Source: Hymenobacter sp. BT730
GTDB lineage: Bacteria > Bacteroidota > Bacteroidia > Cytophagales > Hymenobacteraceae
DNA length: 64,000 nucleotides
Reading direction: 5' to 3'
NCBI RefSeq assembly: GCF_030542105.1
Contig: NZ_JAUOFB010000003.1
Coordinates: 558,001 to 622,000, forward strand
Positions 51,442 through 60,081 of this stretch are shown here, one piece after another. How positions within the stretch are numbered: the first letter of the stretch is position 1; each line of letters starts with the position of its first letter. A model generated the notes under the pieces. That model saw only the letters and a list, made by a program, of their open reading frames with translations, had not been told where the DNA came from and ran no database searches. The translations under genes and the position numbers were made by a program.

Positions 51442-52632
51442 TCAGGATGCCGGCTGTGTTTGCTTGCGCGTGCCCTGGTAAAGCTCATACTTCAGCAGCC
51501 GGCAATCAATGGGTCCGTTGAAGAGCGGAATTCGGCGAGAGGTTTTCAGGCCAATGCTTTTGGCTGCCTGCAGGTTACCAGTAAACACGTAGGCATCATA
51601 GCCCTGGAAATTGGTTTTCAGCGTATCGCCGATGGTTTTGTAGAGGGCGGCCATTTCGGCTTCCTCTCCTATTCGCTCCCCGTAAGGAGGGTTCATGATG
51701 ACGATACCGGGCTCCTCTTTGGCGGGGGCTTTGGCGTCTTTCACGTCGCGCACCCCCAGGCGGATGTAGTCTTCCAGGTCAGCAGCAGCCACGTTTTCGC
51801 GGGCCAGCTCTACGAACTCCGCGGACAGGTCCGAACCCGCAATGTAAGCCTGTGGCTCCTCAATGCGCATTTGTTTGGCATCCATCTGCACCGACTCCCA
51901 CAGGGCCTTGTCGAAATCAGGCCAGTTTTCGAAGCCGAATTTCCCCTGATGATACAGGCCGGGGGCGATGCGCTGGGCAATGAGCGTCGCCTCTGTGAGT
52001 AGCGTTCCGGAGCCACACATAGGATCGATGAGCGGCTTTTTACCATCCCAGCCGGTGAGCAGCAGCAGGCCAGCAGCCAGCACCTCGTTCAGCGGAGCAG
52101 CATTGGTCTGCTGGCGGTATCCGCGCCGGTGCAGCGACTCGCCGGAAGCATCCAGACTCAGTACCACTTCATTTTCCAGCATATGCAGGTGCAGGCGAAT
52201 ATCAGCGTTGCGCACATCCACATTGGGGCGCACACCAGTGCGGTTGCGGAACTGGTCTACAATGGCATCCTTAGTCAGCTGGGCTACATACAGGGAGTGC
52301 TCCAGGTTGGATTTATTGACTACAGCCGTAATGGCAAAGGTCTGATCCGCGCCTATGTACTTGCTCCAATCGATGCGGCCTACCTCGCGGTAAAGGGACT
52401 TTTCGTCGGGGGCGTAGAAGTCGGCGAAGGGCTTAAGGATACGCATGGCCGTGCGGCACCACAACACCGCCTCATACATCTGCTGGGTGGTGCCGGTGAA
52501 CTCCACCGCACGCTGGCCCATCTTTTCAATCTTCGCGCCCAGGGCCCGCAGCTCATCGGCCAGCACTTCTTCCAGCCCAAACTGGGTGGTGGCGGTCATA
52601 AAAAATGGGGCGGAGCGGCGGTTATCGGCCAT
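51442..52632 (-). CDS. THUMP-domain SAM-dependent RNA methyltransferase
   Basis: This 396-residue enzyme begins with a THUMP RNA-binding domain (about 45-160). A class I methyltransferase domain follows, with DPMCGSGTLLTEA (203 onward) for SAM and NPPYGER (314-320), the N6-adenine/N2-guanine type catalytic loop. It resembles the N-terminal half of RlmL, which makes m2G2445 in 23S rRNA, and the stand-alone YpsC group. The target in this organism is inferred. Confidence 0.9.
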   Translation of the reverse strand: MADNRRSAPFFMTATTQFGLEEVLADELRALGAKIEKMGQRAVEFTGTTQQMYEAVLWCRTAMRILKPFADFYAPDEKSLYREVGRIDWSKYIGADQTFAITAVVNKSNLEHSLYVAQLTKDAIVDQFRNRTGVRPNVDVRNADIRLHLHMLENEVVLSLDASGESLHRRGYRQQTNAAPLNEVLAAGLLLLTGWDGKKPLIDPMCGSGTLLTEATLIAQRIAPGLYHQGKFGFENWPDFDKALWESVQMDAKQMRIEEPQAYIAGSDLSAEFVELARENVAAADLEDYIRLGVRDVKDAKAPAKEEPGIVIMNPPYGERIGEEAEMAALYKTIGDTLKTNFQGYDAYVFTGNLQAAKSIGLKTSRRIPLFNGPIDCRLLKYELYQGTRKQTQPAS

Positions 52633-52683
52633 GAGTGGGAGGCAGTATGAGGTATAGAATGCACAAAGGTCGGCTTTTTTAAC

Positions 52684-52785
52684 CTGTCATCCTGAGCCTG
52701 CGAAGGACCTTCTCCCGGCTGAACGACTAGCATAACCACGACTCGTGCTAACGTGACAAGGTCCTTCGCAGGCTCAGGATGACAG
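52684..52785. repeat. Intergenic inverted repeat with 28-bp perfect arms
   Basis: The arms 52684-52711 and 52758-52785 are exact complements beginning CTGTCATCCTGAGC, with a 46-base loop. It lies between the divergent methyltransferase and sugar transporter genes. A related element follows the transporter gene. Confidence 0.85.
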
Positions 52786-52850
52786 ATTGGCCCGGGCTTC
52801 GCCCGAATTCCTATCTTTAAGGCTCTGTCATTCCTCTTTTTCTACCGCGC

Positions 52851-54275
52851 ATGGCCGCTCCCGCCTCTACTTCTCCCCTTCCTCACACCAGCGCCGCCCC
52901 GGCCCACTCCTACGCTGGCCCCATGGTGTTGATGACTACTCTGTTCTTCCTGTTCGGGGCTGTTACTAATTTCAATGATGTGCTCATGCCTTATCTAAAG
53001 GACGTGTGCCAGCTGACTGATTTACAGTCGTCGTTAGTGCAATCAGCCTTTTTCGGGGCGTATTTCCTGATGTCATTGCCCGCGGGCTGGGTGCTGAAAA
53101 AGCTGGGCTATCAGCGGGGTATTGTGGTGGGCCTGCTGATAATGGCCGGCGGGGCGCTGCTATTCATACCAGCCGCTGATTCGCGGGCTTTTGCTCTGTT
53201 TCTGACGGCGCTGGCAGTACTGGGCGCGGGTATTACGCTGCTGCAAGTTGCCGCAAACCCCTATGTGAGTGTACTGGGCCCAGCCCGCGCGGCCGCGGCC
53301 CGCGTGAGCATTGTAGGAGTGGCTAACAACTTTGGTGGCAGCCTCTCGCCTCTGGTGGGCGGCCTCGTACTTTTTGGCGGCTCCGTGGCCCTGAAAGCCC
53401 GATTGGCAGCCCTACCCTTGGCTCAGCGCTTGGACGAAGAGGCCCAACTAGTAAAAGGCCCTTATATGGGTCTGGCGGTATTTCTGGTGATACTAGCTGC
53501 TGTGTTTTTCTTTCTGGTGAAGCTGCCTGAAATTGAAGGCATTCCATCGGAGGGAGAAGTTCGGGGTGCGGAATGGAAGGAAGATGGCCAACTGAGAATA
53601 ACCCGGCGTACCAGTGCACTGGGCTTTCCGCACCTGGTGCTGGGCATTGTGGCTATTTTCGTGTACGTGGGCGTAGAGGTTGGGCTCGGCTCTTTTCTGA
53701 TTCGATACGGCGAAAGTCAGGGTATTCAACAGCTCTCTGCATTTACCCAAAGCCTTGTACGAGGGCTGAATGTGGCCACCAATTACGCCTTGGTGCTTTT
53801 CGGTCAACATGCCGCTCCCATTGATACCACAGCTGGCTTCACTAAGGCCGTGGGCGCGGTGCTGGTCTCGTCGTATTGGTTTGGCTCCCTAGTGGGCCGG
53901 CTTGTGGGTATCCCGCTACTGCTTCGCTTCCACAACCGGGCGCTGCTCATTGCAGTGTGTGCCGCTGCAGCCGCACTGGTACTTGCCTCCATTATGAGCC
54001 AAGGCGAAGCTGCTTTGTGGCTTATCGTGCTCTGCGGCTTGATGAACTCCATCATGTGGCCGGTCATCTTCCCGCTGGCTATTACCGGCTTAGGTCGTTT
54101 CACTAAGCAAGGATCCTCCTACCTGATTATGGCCATTGTGGGTGGGGCACTCATCCCACCTCTCATGGGCTTTATTGCCACCCACGGCGGCGGACTCCGT
54201 ATGGCGTTTGTAGTGCCGGCACTGTGCTACGTGTACCTGCTGTTCTACAGCCTCAGCGGCTACCGCGTGCGGTAA
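52851..54275 (+). CDS. Sugar MFS transporter (FucP/glucose-galactose type)
   Basis: This 474-residue inner-membrane protein has twelve predicted helices. It fits the fucose/glucose/galactose:H+ symporter group: FFLFGAVTNFNDVLMPYLKD, FFGAYFLMSLPAGWVLKKLG, ANPYVSVLGP and a C-terminal IMWPVIFPLAITGLGRFTKQ. It has a long middle segment (about 190-240). The substrate is unknown; no sugar kinase is nearby. Both flanks hold related inverted repeats. Confidence 0.9.
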   Translation: MAAPASTSPLPHTSAAPAHSYAGPMVLMTTLFFLFGAVTNFNDVLMPYLKDVCQLTDLQSSLVQSAFFGAYFLMSLPAGWVLKKLGYQRGIVVGLLIMAGGALLFIPAADSRAFALFLTALAVLGAGITLLQVAANPYVSVLGPARAAAARVSIVGVANNFGGSLSPLVGGLVLFGGSVALKARLAALPLAQRLDEEAQLVKGPYMGLAVFLVILAAVFFFLVKLPEIEGIPSEGEVRGAEWKEDGQLRITRRTSALGFPHLVLGIVAIFVYVGVEVGLGSFLIRYGESQGIQQLSAFTQSLVRGLNVATNYALVLFGQHAAPIDTTAGFTKAVGAVLVSSYWFGSLVGRLVGIPLLLRFHNRALLIAVCAAAAALVLASIMSQGEAALWLIVLCGLMNSIMWPVIFPLAITGLGRFTKQGSSYLIMAIVGGALIPPLMGFIATHGGGLRMAFVVPALCYVYLLFYSLSGYRVR

Positions 54276-54295
54276 CGGTATTCCCACTAAACCTT

Positions 54296-54401
54296 CTGTC
54301 ATCCTGAGCCCATGCGAAGGGCTTGGTCACATTAAAAAGTGTCGTTGTTACGATGCACTTTCAGCCGTGAGAAGTTTCTTCCCTTCGGCGCAGGATGACA
54401 G
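54296..54401. repeat. Second, diverged copy of the CTGTCATCCTG inverted repeat
   Basis: Outer arms CTGTCATCCTG (54296-54306) and its exact complement (54391-54401), then GCGAAGGG (54313-54320) against CCCTTCG (54381-54387). The middle is about 60 bases. It shares CTGTCATCCTGAGCC with the element at 52684. TTTTT after it could let it end the transporter transcript. Confidence 0.75.
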
Positions 54402-54448
54402 GAGGTTTTTAGGCATTTGTCCAGCGGCAGCTACATTCTCCAAACCTC

Positions 54449-54456
54449 TACCTTTG
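54449..54456 (+). promoter_or_regulatory. -7 box (TACCTTTG) of murB
   Basis: Full consensus match, 29 bases before the chosen ATG and inside the longer open frame. Confidence 0.6.
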
Positions 54457-54485
54457 CGGTAGTATTCCTCCTATTTCCGCTTGCC

Positions 54486-55520
54486 ATGACCCCGGCTCCA
54501 CTGCTTGAAACTAACGTCTCGCTCCGTCCTTACAACACTTTTGGCATGGAGGTGACAGCGCGCCTGTTTGCGCGCTTCACGTCGGTGGAAGAGTTGCGGG
54601 CGCTACTGGCTTTGCCCGAAGTACAGGAGGCAGAAAAGTTGGTATTGGGCGGCGGCAGTAACCTGCTTTTCACGCAGGACTTCAACGGCGTAGTGTTGAA
54701 GAATGAAATCTGTGGCTTGGAAATTATCCGTCAGGATGAGGCCACCGATACGGCCCTGGTTCGGGCTGGCGCCGGCGAGTCGTGGCATGGGTTGGTGCAG
54801 TACACGCTGGATCAGGGGCTGAATGGTATCGAAAACCTTTCTCTGATTCCCGGAACCGTGGGTGCCGCGCCGCTGCAAAACATTGGGGCCTACGGGGCGG
54901 AGCTGAAAGACACTTTCGACCACCTGGAAGCGGTGGAAATCAGCAGTGGTGAGCTGCACACATTTACGCACGAGCAGTGTGGCTTTGGCTACCGCGAATC
55001 GGTGTTTAAAGGCCCGTTGAAAAACCGCTACATCGTAACGGGGGTGGTGCTGCGCCTGCACCGCAGCCACCAGCCCAATGTTAGCTATGGGGCCATTCAA
55101 ACCACGCTGCAGGATATGGGCATCGAAAACGAGCCCACCGCCCGCCAGGTGAGCGACGCCGTTATCAGCATCCGGCGCAGCAAGCTCCCCGACCCCGCCC
55201 AGATTGGCAACGCCGGCAGCTTCTTTAAAAACCCCGAACTCTCCCAGCAGAAATACGACGAGCTAAAGGCTCTTTTTCCCGACCTGCCCGGCTACCCCGT
55301 TCCCGGCGGCGTGAAGGTGCCTGCCGCCTGGCTTATCGAGCAGTGCGGCTGGAAAGGCCAGCGCCGCGGCCCCTACGGCGTCCACGACCGGCAGGCGCTG
55401 GTGCTGGTAAACCACGGCGGCGCGCAGGGTCAGGACATCCGCGACCTGGCGTATGAAATCATTGCCTCCGTTCGCGAGAAGTTTGGCGTGGAGCTGCACC
55501 CCGAGGTGAATATTCTGTAA
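54486..55520 (+). CDS. murB: UDP-N-acetylmuramate dehydrogenase
   Basis: This 344-residue FAD enzyme reduces the enolpyruvyl group in peptidoglycan precursor synthesis. It has NVSLRPYNTFGMEV near the start, LVLGGGSNLLF for FAD, LSLIPGTVGAAPLQNIGAYG, the catalytic Ser in GNAGSFFKNPEL, and a C-terminal VPAAWLIEQCGWKG as in the E. coli type (type I). The 23 residues upstream of this ATG are covered by a promoter box. Other mur genes are not in the window. Confidence 0.95.
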   Translation: MTPAPLLETNVSLRPYNTFGMEVTARLFARFTSVEELRALLALPEVQEAEKLVLGGGSNLLFTQDFNGVVLKNEICGLEIIRQDEATDTALVRAGAGESWHGLVQYTLDQGLNGIENLSLIPGTVGAAPLQNIGAYGAELKDTFDHLEAVEISSGELHTFTHEQCGFGYRESVFKGPLKNRYIVTGVVLRLHRSHQPNVSYGAIQTTLQDMGIENEPTARQVSDAVISIRRSKLPDPAQIGNAGSFFKNPELSQQKYDELKALFPDLPGYPVPGGVKVPAAWLIEQCGWKGQRRGPYGVHDRQALVLVNHGGAQGQDIRDLAYEIIASVREKFGVELHPEVNIL

Positions 55521-55540
55521 GAGAAGGGTTCTGGTTTTTA

Positions 55541-55592
55541 AGTAAACGAAAGAGGAGATTCCTGAGCTCAGGAATCTCCTCTTTCGTTTACT
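55541..55592. terminator. 52-bp perfect palindrome, probable bidirectional terminator
   Basis: The sequence 55541-55592 is its own exact complement with no loop (centre CTGAG/CTCAG). It lies between the convergent murB and membrane-protein genes, one base before the latter's stop codon. The ends are A- and T-rich but lack a clean T run. Confidence 0.8.
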
Positions 55593-55593
55593 G

Positions 55594-56070
55594 CTATTGG
55601 GCAGCAGACCCACTATTACCTAGCCTGTAAAACCAATTCTGGAGTACAAGCGGCGGATAGGCATGCAGCAAAGAGAAACCTGTAATGAACCAGCCCTCGA
55701 TAGCCAGCCAGGCATTGGGAGCATGCTTTGGTAAACCCTCGGCATCATATACTAGCTGCTGATTCAGCACAGAAGAAACCAATAAAGCTATACCCAGCAC
55801 CAGCAATCCAAACCGGATGGAAGTCCGATGCAACCACCAGTCCCGTAATTTCCCCTGCAGCCGCAGAGGAAGGCCAATACAGGCACACAGACCAATAGTG
55901 ATTAATGTAAGAATAACACCAAAAAGCGGCTGAACCACTATTAATCCCAGCAACCCATCTATTCCACCCTGATAATCCATTAAGGCAAACAGCAGGTAAA
56001 TACCCAGTAAACTGCAAAACGTAAGGGCTAACTGACCGAACAAGACCAGCGTGCGATAAATGAATGACAT
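55594..56070 (-). CDS. Hypothetical four-helix membrane protein
   Basis: This 158-residue protein has four hydrophobic segments (about 8-28, 38-66, 84-103 and a weaker one at 121-140) with a basic loop (RLQGKLRDWWLHRTSIRF) between the second and third. I do not recognise a family. It lies 24 bases after mutS2 on the same strand, so it is probably co-transcribed. Its stop codon abuts a large palindrome. Confidence 0.65.
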   Translation of the reverse strand: MSFIYRTLVLFGQLALTFCSLLGIYLLFALMDYQGGIDGLLGLIVVQPLFGVILTLITIGLCACIGLPLRLQGKLRDWWLHRTSIRFGLLVLGIALLVSSVLNQQLVYDAEGLPKHAPNAWLAIEGWFITGFSLLHAYPPLVLQNWFYRLGNSGSAAQ

Positions 56071-56094
56071 GATGGTTTTTAAGTTGTTGAAAGG

Positions 56095-58512
56095 TTACTT
56101 CAACACCGCCACCGTAGCCCCATCCCCGCCTCTATCAGCGTGCTCATCGGCAATGCTGGCCACGGCGCGCGTGGAGCGGAGGTAGTCGCGGACTACCTGA
56201 CGCAGAACACCGTTTCCGCGGCCGTGCAGGAACTTGATTTCCGGGATGCCCAGCATAATGGCATCGTCTACGTAGGCCATTACTTTGTGCAGGGCGTCTT
56301 CGGCCCGCTCACCGCGCAGGTCCAGCGTGGTATCAAAGCCCGACATCCGGCCGGTGAGGTCGAGGCTGGCGTTGGCGGCCGGGGCCAGGCGTGCGGTTTC
56401 CTTCTCCCGCTCCCGAATCTCAGAGCGCGTGAGCTTTTCCAGCAGACCAATCTTCACAATGGTCTTCATGCCGCCGAAGGAAACCTCCGCCGTTTTGCCT
56501 TTCACGGCCATAATCTCGCCGTGGCCTTCCTGGCCGATGAGCGCCACTTTGTCGCCGGGCTTGAGCGTGCCGGCTTCGGCCAGCTCGCGGGTGGCTTTGG
56601 GCTTGGGCGGCTCAATCTGCAGCTTCTCCCGCACAAACGTATCCAGCTTCTCGCGGGCACCCTTGGTCTTTTCCTTATCAGCCTGCGACAAGCGAATTTC
56701 CTGAATGGTAGCCTCAATCTGCTGGTTGGTATCCTTTAGCAGCATTTTGGCTTTGGCCTTGGCATCACGCAGCACATCGAGTGTGGTTTCGTCGAGGTAC
56801 TTCTTGAGGTCCTGATATTCCTGGGCGGCTTTTTTCAGGCGTCGTTCAGCTTTGGCAGCTTCAGCAGTGCGGTTTTCCAGCTCGGTTTTTTCCTTCTCCA
56901 GGCCTTCCAGCAGCCGGTCGTAGCGGATTTTATCCTTACCTACCAGTTGGGAAGCGCGCTCCACTATCTGCTTGGGCAAGCCAATCTTGCGGGCAATTTC
57001 AATGGCGAACGACGAGCCCGGCTTGCCAATTTCCAGCCGGTAAAGCGGCTGCAGTTGGTCGGGGTCGTAGCGCATGCCGCCATTCACGATGCCGGGCGTG
57101 CGCTCAGCAAAGTTCTTCAGGTTGGTATAGTGCGTGGTGATGACGCCAAACGCACGGGCACGGTTAAGCTGCTCCAGCACCGCCTCGGCAATAGCACCGC
57201 CCAGCGCTGGCTCCGTACCGGTACCAAATTCGTCAATCAGCACCAGGCTGCGCTTGCCGGCCAGCGTCACGAACTGCTTCATGCTGAGCAGGTGCGAGGA
57301 ATAAGTACTGAGGTCGTTTTCCAGACTTTGCTCGTCACCGATGTCGAGAAAAATATCATCGAACATACCCGCCTCAGAGCCATCCCCTGCCGGGATTAGC
57401 AGGCCGCATTGCAGCATGTACTGCACCAGCCCTATTGTCTTCATGGCCACTGACTTACCGCCGGCATTCGGCCCCGAAATCAGCAGAATGCGCCGTTCCG
57501 GGGTCAACTCAACGTCCAGCGGTACTACTTCGCGTGGGTCGTCCTTGGGGTGGTTCTGAAAGGTCAGGTACAGCAGCGGGTGACGCACCTGCCGCCAGCG
57601 CAGCAGCGGCCGCCCCGACAGTGTAGGTAACGAAGCCTCCAACTGGCGCGCCAACTGCGCTTTGGCTCGTACAAAATCCAGCAGGCCCAGGTATTGATAG
57701 GCCTTGCGCAAATCAGGAATATGCGGGCGCAACTGGTCCGTTAGAGCTGTAAGAATGCGCACCAGCTCTCGCTGGAAGGCATTTTCCAGGTCTTTGATGT
57801 CGTTGTTCAGCTCGAACACCGCTTCCGGCTCAATAAAAACCGTCTGGCCGGATGCTGATTCGTCGTGAATGAGGCCCTTTACACGGCGCTTGTGCTCCGC
57901 AATGACGGGTAGCACCAAACGGCCACCGCGGATGGTAGGCTCGGCACCTTCAGGCACCCAGCCTTCCTGGCGGGCGTGCCGCAGAATGCCAGCAATCTGC
58001 TTGCGCAGCTGGCCCTGGCGGTTGATGAGTTCCTGACGGATCTGGCGCAGCAGCGGCGAGGCATCGTCGCGCACGTGGCCTTCATCGTCCACCACTTTGT
58101 CCATGGCGGCCAGCAGGTTGCGGTCTACCTGCACGCCAATGCCCAGTAGGCGCAGTGTGGGATATAGGCTTTCCTCGGCCTGCGTAAAGAAAACCAGCGC
58201 CTGCCGGATGGTGCGCAGCGACATCTTTACCGCAAAAAAAGCGGGCACGTCGAGGTAAGCTCCCGGCAGGGAGGCGCGCACCAAATGCGGATGCACATCG
58301 TGGTAATGCTGGCTGGGAAAGTCGGCGCCGGAGTTGAGCAGCTGGCGGAACTCGTCGGTTTGTAGCAGCAGCTTTTGAAGCTGCTCGGCATTGGTCTGGA
58401 AGTGCATCTTGGCCACAAACTGCCGGCCCAGGGCACTTAGGCACAGGCCATCCAGCATGGTGCGCAGCTGTGCGAAACCAATTTTTTGCTCGAAATTATT
58501 GGGAAGAATCAA
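56095..58512 (-). CDS. mutS2: Endonuclease MutS2
   Basis: This 805-residue MutS-like ATPase carries GPNAGGKS (347-354), a Walker B-type SLVLIDEFGTGTEP, a long coiled coil (about 520-635) and a C-terminal Smr nuclease domain (730-805) with LDLRG and HGRGNGVLR. In bacteria MutS2 suppresses homologous recombination or rescues collided ribosomes; it does not take part in mismatch repair. The start is TTG, which gives the usual NFEQKIGF opening. Probably in one unit with the small membrane gene after it. Confidence 0.95.
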   Translation of the reverse strand: MILPNNFEQKIGFAQLRTMLDGLCLSALGRQFVAKMHFQTNAEQLQKLLLQTDEFRQLLNSGADFPSQHYHDVHPHLVRASLPGAYLDVPAFFAVKMSLRTIRQALVFFTQAEESLYPTLRLLGIGVQVDRNLLAAMDKVVDDEGHVRDDASPLLRQIRQELINRQGQLRKQIAGILRHARQEGWVPEGAEPTIRGGRLVLPVIAEHKRRVKGLIHDESASGQTVFIEPEAVFELNNDIKDLENAFQRELVRILTALTDQLRPHIPDLRKAYQYLGLLDFVRAKAQLARQLEASLPTLSGRPLLRWRQVRHPLLYLTFQNHPKDDPREVVPLDVELTPERRILLISGPNAGGKSVAMKTIGLVQYMLQCGLLIPAGDGSEAGMFDDIFLDIGDEQSLENDLSTYSSHLLSMKQFVTLAGKRSLVLIDEFGTGTEPALGGAIAEAVLEQLNRARAFGVITTHYTNLKNFAERTPGIVNGGMRYDPDQLQPLYRLEIGKPGSSFAIEIARKIGLPKQIVERASQLVGKDKIRYDRLLEGLEKEKTELENRTAEAAKAERRLKKAAQEYQDLKKYLDETTLDVLRDAKAKAKMLLKDTNQQIEATIQEIRLSQADKEKTKGAREKLDTFVREKLQIEPPKPKATRELAEAGTLKPGDKVALIGQEGHGEIMAVKGKTAEVSFGGMKTIVKIGLLEKLTRSEIREREKETARLAPAANASLDLTGRMSGFDTTLDLRGERAEDALHKVMAYVDDAIMLGIPEIKFLHGRGNGVLRQVVRDYLRSTRAVASIADEHADRGGDGATVAVLK

Positions 58513-58602
58513 GTAGGGTCAGATCAGGGTACTCGGAATAGAATGCTAAGGTAAACAGTCTGAGCGGGGTGAAAGATTCAGCAAGATTAATAAGATGTTT
58601 CT

Positions 58603-59271
58603 TTAAGAGGTAGCTTGCTTTCGCCTGTCCGCCGCGGCTAGCCACGGTCCTAAGTAAGATATATAAGCACCTATAGCACCAATTAGACTGCCCGCCGAAG
58701 CATTACCTCCGAGTAGCAGCTTCCCAAAAACCATTAAAAGTACAATGGTGGCAACTCCGAGCAGCACTGTCGAGGCGGGTCGCTCAAAGAAACTGCAGCT
58801 TCGCTTCAAGACCAACGGGTTCTGCTGCCGATATTTATTTGCCGCGTTTTCTACTGCTTGCACTAACCCAATAAAGTCGCCAATGGGGCCAAACAGCTTA
58901 TTAGAACTGATTTTTATGTTACGCCCATTCTCCAGCTTAAAAACAAACTCTTCCCGGTCACGCAACGATTTATACTTGAAGTGCGCCACTTCAATAAATG
59001 GAATCAGCAGTGTTTTCGGGCGGCTCTTGAAGTGCACTACTAATTGCTCCGCTTCTACGAAAACTTGTGCTGGTATCGTCACCAGCCATTTCAGCAGCAG
59101 ATAGCCACCGATTGCCCCCACCGCCAGCGTAGCCCCACCCATCACCTTTATCCAGATTGACCCATCTAATTCTAGCAGCCGAACGAACCCAACTAACAAG
59201 ACCATTATAGCAGGTAGTCCCAGCGAAAATGCCAGAGTTGAATTGCATAGCCTTACCTCGAATTTCTCCAC
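58603..59271 (-). CDS. Hypothetical membrane protein with PH-like domain
   Basis: This 222-residue protein has two membrane helices near the start (about 13-32 and 39-63) and two at the end (about 168-186 and 190-210). The soluble middle (70-150: AEQLVVHFKSRPKTLLIPFI, EVAHFKYKSLRDREEFVFKL) reads like a bacterial PH-type barrel. I know no named family. It sits between mutS2 and TIGR02757, all on one strand. The base composition is somewhat more AT-rich than its neighbours. Confidence 0.65.
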   Translation of the reverse strand: MEKFEVRLCNSTLAFSLGLPAIMVLLVGFVRLLELDGSIWIKVMGGATLAVGAIGGYLLLKWLVTIPAQVFVEAEQLVVHFKSRPKTLLIPFIEVAHFKYKSLRDREEFVFKLENGRNIKISSNKLFGPIGDFIGLVQAVENAANKYRQQNPLVLKRSCSFFERPASTVLLGVATIVLLMVFGKLLLGGNASAGSLIGAIGAYISYLGPWLAAADRRKQATS

Positions 59272-59313
59272 TACTTATAGCAAATTAGTCATAAAGTATA
59301 ACCGGGCTTCACT

Positions 59314-60078
59314 CTACTTCTCTCCGGATACCCCCAGCCCAAATAGCGCGAAGTCATACTTCACTGGGTCGTTGGCATCAAAATGACGTAAGTTTTCCGT
59401 CAGCTCCTCGGCGGCGCGCCAATCAACCTGCTCACGCTTTAATAAGCCCAGCAGCCGGGCCTGCCGCTCCACATGCACATCAATCGGACAGATCAAATCT
59501 GCTGGTGACATGCGCTGCCAGAGGCCGAAATCTACGCCCTGGTCGTCGTGGCGCACCATCCAGCGCAGGTACATATTGATGCGCTTACAGGCCGAGCCAC
59601 GGGCGGGCGTGGCAATGTGCTTGCGGGTGCGCTGGGGTGCATCTTCCAGACTAAAGAATAGGTTGTGGAAGTTTTCGAGACGCTGCTTTTGGGTGCTGCC
59701 GTGCAGGAAAGCATCTTCCAGCGTTTCGTGCTGCTGATAGAACCACTGTAGCCAGTGCACAAAATAGAGCAGGTCCGTGTCGCAGAAGGTGCGGTGGCAG
59801 AAGTGCAGCAGACCCTTCAGGTCCTCATCAGAATGATGCAGAATGAACTGATGCGGCGCATAATCCATGCGCTGCATCAACTCCTGACACTTATTGATAA
59901 TGGTTTTGCGCTGCCCCCAGGCCAGCAGCGCCGCAAACAGCCCACTGATTTCAATATCCTCCCGCTGCGAGAAGTGGTGGGGAATGCTGATGGGGTCAGC
60001 CACAATGAAATCCGGCTGGTTGTAGCGGTGATACCACTCTTCCAGCCGGGCTTTTATTTGTTCGTGTTTCACTGGCAA
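59314..60078 (-). CDS. TIGR02757 (DUF2400) family protein
   Basis: This 254-residue protein is typical of Bacteroidota and epsilon-proteobacteria. It is almost all helical, with ISGLFAALLAWGQRKTIINK and a C-terminal region RINMYLRWMVRHDDQGVDFG, then DLICPIDVHVERQARLLGLL. The helix-hairpin-helix and Asp arrangement recalls HhH-GPD DNA glycosylases, but no activity has been shown to my knowledge. The start is TTG at 60078; a GTG at 60072 is an alternative. It follows the LysM gene by three bases, so they are co-transcribed. Confidence 0.88.
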   Translation of the reverse strand: MPVKHEQIKARLEEWYHRYNQPDFIVADPISIPHHFSQREDIEISGLFAALLAWGQRKTIINKCQELMQRMDYAPHQFILHHSDEDLKGLLHFCHRTFCDTDLLYFVHWLQWFYQQHETLEDAFLHGSTQKQRLENFHNLFFSLEDAPQRTRKHIATPARGSACKRINMYLRWMVRHDDQGVDFGLWQRMSPADLICPIDVHVERQARLLGLLKREQVDWRAAEELTENLRHFDANDPVKYDFALFGLGVSGEK

Positions 60079-60081
60079 TGC

